From DASSFZ01 sp036514635 (GTDB taxonomy: Bacteria > Chloroflexota > Anaerolineae > Fen-1058): a stretch of 6,038 bases of DNA. The DNA lies in assembly GCA_036514635.1 (NCBI GenBank), contig DATBWU010000127.1, forward strand, positions 1-6,038. Reading direction: 5' to 3'. How positions within the stretch are numbered: position 1 is the stretch's first letter; each line of letters starts with the position of its first letter. Shown here piece after piece: positions 5,056-6,038 of the stretch. Made by a program: the position numbers and the translations under genes. The notes under the pieces were generated by a model, which had not been told where the DNA came from, made no database searches, and worked only from the letters and a program-made list of their open reading frames with translations.

Positions 5056-5649
5056 GTGCGCTTAGGCATCCTCGGCGGCACTTTCGATCCACCCCACAAC
5101 GGCCACCTGCTCATCGCCCGCGCTGCGAAAGCGCAGTTATCGCTGGATCGCGTGTTGTTTGCGCCGGTGGGCATTCAGCCGTTGAAGCAAGATCGGCGCA
5201 TCTCGCCACCGTCCATCCGCGCCGACATGGTGGCGCGCGCGATCGAAGGCGAGCCTGGGCTTGAATTGTCGCGCATCGATCTGGATCGGCCCGGCCCGCA
5301 CTACACCGTCGCTCTGCTCCGCATCGCGTCAGGCCTTTATCCCGATGCGCCACTGTGGTTTATTATGGGCGACGATTCGCTCGGCGACTTATTGCGCTGG
5401 CGCGATCCGCAGGGCGTCATCGACTTGGCGCGACTGGCAGTGATGCGCCGGCCCGGCACGAAGCCGGACTGGGCGACGCTCGATGCAGTGCTGCCCGATC
5501 TGCGCGAACGGATCGACTGGATCGACGCACCGCTCACCGACATCACCGGGCACGACATTCGCCGCCGGGTTCGAGAAGGCCAATCGATCGGGGGGCTGGT
5601 TCCACCGGCCGTGGCGCACTACATCGTCGAAAAGCATTTGTACATCTGA
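5056..5649 (+). CDS. nadD: nicotinate-nucleotide adenylyltransferase
   Basis: Adenylylates nicotinate mononucleotide with ATP to form deamido-NAD, a shared step of NAD synthesis. It has 197 aa from this start. MRLGILGGTFDPPHNGHL (1-18) carries the HxGH motif (H14, G16, H17). FIMGDDSLGDLLRWRDP is the typical NadD substrate-binding segment, and LVPPAVAHYIVEKHLYI is a typical NadD C-terminus. The nucleotide motif normally ISSTxIR is ITGHDIR here (163-169), an unusual change. Start choice: GTG 5056 has AAGGA (5045-5049) six bases upstream and gives the usual MRLGILGGTFDP start. ATG 5050 overlaps the obg TGA as ATGA, but has almost no spacing to that site. ATG 5041 is also in frame. Any of these implies translational coupling to obg. 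The frequent partners yqeK and rsfS do not follow. Confidence 0.94.
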   Translation: MRLGILGGTFDPPHNGHLLIARAAKAQLSLDRVLFAPVGIQPLKQDRRISPPSIRADMVARAIEGEPGLELSRIDLDRPGPHYTVALLRIASGLYPDAPLWFIMGDDSLGDLLRWRDPQGVIDLARLAVMRRPGTKPDWATLDAVLPDLRERIDWIDAPLTDITGHDIRRRVREGQSIGGLVPPAVAHYIVEKHLYI

Positions 5650-5661
5650 GGAGATGAAGAC

Positions 5662-5928
5662 ATGACTACCTCAACGGTCATTGCCAGTCCCGCTCGCGCG
5701 GTGGATGAGATGCTGCGATCCTCGGCGCGCGGTCGCTGCGCGTGCTGCGGTGGGCCAACTCTACCGGTGCTGGAATGGCGCGGCGATCACGCGCTGTGCA
5801 ATCGCTGCGCGCGGCACTGCGAAGCGAAGGGCGGCAAGCACTCGCATGTTATCCCGGCGCGCCTCGACTGGGCCGCGGCCGATCGCGCGTGGGCGGTCGA
5901 TTTGGGGTTCAAGAAACTGGGGCAATAA
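5662..5928 (+). CDS. cysteine-rich 88-aa protein, possible zinc ribbon, unrecognised
   Basis: I do not recognise this family. The protein is 88 aa with no signal peptide or membrane span. C26, C28 and C29 (RCACCGGP) and C46, C49 and C53 (LCNRCARHC) give two CxxC knuckles about 16 residues apart, the layout of a zinc ribbon. H52, H60 and H62 are further possible ligands. The C-terminal half (VIPARLDWAAADRAWAVDLGFKKLGQ) may form a helix with two Trp. ATG 5662 has GAGGAG at 5648-5653, eight bases upstream and overlapping the nadD stop. The gap to nadD is 12 bp, so it is probably in the obg-nadD operon. Spacing LCNRC recalls endonuclease VII/HNH zinc fingers, but the DHD and N residues of that fold are missing. 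Coding is supported by the strong ribosome site, tight spacing and ordered cysteines. Confidence 0.8.
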   Translation: MTTSTVIASPARAVDEMLRSSARGRCACCGGPTLPVLEWRGDHALCNRCARHCEAKGGKHSHVIPARLDWAAADRAWAVDLGFKKLGQ

Positions 5929-5937
5929 GGAGGAGAC

Positions 5938-6038
5938 ATGAAGCGCCGCATCGGATCCGTTATTGTGACTCTGGCTTTGATCGTCGCCGCGTGCGATTCA
6001 ATCGGCAGGCCGGGCGGCGCGCCCGCGCTTTTGCCGGA
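5938..6038 (+). CDS. N-terminus of a putative lipoprotein, continues past the window
   Basis: Thirty-three codons are visible and the frame stays open to the window edge. The sequence MKRRIGSVIVTLALIVAACDS has a basic n-region (K2, R3, R4), a hydrophobic stretch (I5-A18) and a lipobox VAAC ending in C19, the expected lipidated residue after signal peptidase II cleavage. A Gly/Pro/Ala-rich segment follows, typical of a flexible lipoprotein linker. TAAGGAGG (5926-5933), which includes the stop codon of the previous gene, is a near-perfect anti-16S match four bases before the ATG. The gap is 9 bp, so it is probably in the same operon. The functional domain lies outside the window and cannot be named. 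Confidence 0.85.
   Translation, partial: MKRRIGSVIVTLALIVAACDSIGRPGGAPALLP

Noticed and set aside
5737..5820. HNH or recombination endonuclease VII domain in the cysteine-rich protein
   Set aside because: The CxxC and LCNRC spacing is similar, but the catalytic DHDH-type segment and downstream Asn are not present.

Overview
The window looks like a stretch of a GC-rich bacterial chromosome carrying core housekeeping genes. The best guess at the host is Chloroflexota (Anaerolineae-like). The reasons are a CoaD followed by a V-ATPase-subunit-H-like coiled-coil protein, an L32 that keeps its zinc cysteines, a long Obg with a C-terminal OCT domain, and intergenic CACAGAGACAC-type repeats. This placement rests on remembered family context, not on a search. 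No tRNA, rRNA, CRISPR array, transposase or phage gene is visible.

Minus-strand half (1-3421). Two transcription units read leftward. The first is coaD (2897-3421) and then a coiled-coil protein of unknown function (2359-2868), with a plausible promoter and a 12-bp palindrome upstream of coaD. The second is rpmF (1898-2113), fabD (860-1798) and a 3-hydroxyisobutyrate-dehydrogenase-family gene (824 to beyond the left edge). It has a textbook promoter at 2184-2211 (TTGACA, 16 bp, TGTTATAAT). The predicted transcript begins at a strong hairpin. Two more hairpins lie in the rpmF-fabD gap. The yceD, plsX and fabH genes that often accompany rpmF and fabD are absent.

Divergent intergenic region (3422-3778). 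This 357-bp stretch holds the coaD promoter, about 225 bp of degenerate repeats built on CGGAT/CGGAC cores whose orientation flips near the middle, and the obg promoter. No gene is supported in it.

Plus-strand half (3779-6038). obg (3779-5053) overlaps or abuts nadD (5056-5649). An 88-aa cysteine-rich putative zinc-binding protein (5662-5928) and the start of a lipoprotein gene (5938 to beyond the right edge) follow, with 9-12 bp gaps and strong Shine-Dalgarno sites, so these four genes are probably one operon. The obg promoter lies so close to its ATG that the mRNA may be leaderless.

Functional reading: the locus joins cofactor supply (CoaD for CoA, NadD for NAD), the first committed acyl transfer of fatty acid synthesis (FabD), and ribosome components or assembly factors (L32, Obg). 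All are growth-linked. I see no convincing new multi-gene system. The most interesting points are the repeat families, the possible leaderless obg, the altered C-terminal motif of NadD, and the unrecognised cysteine-rich protein.
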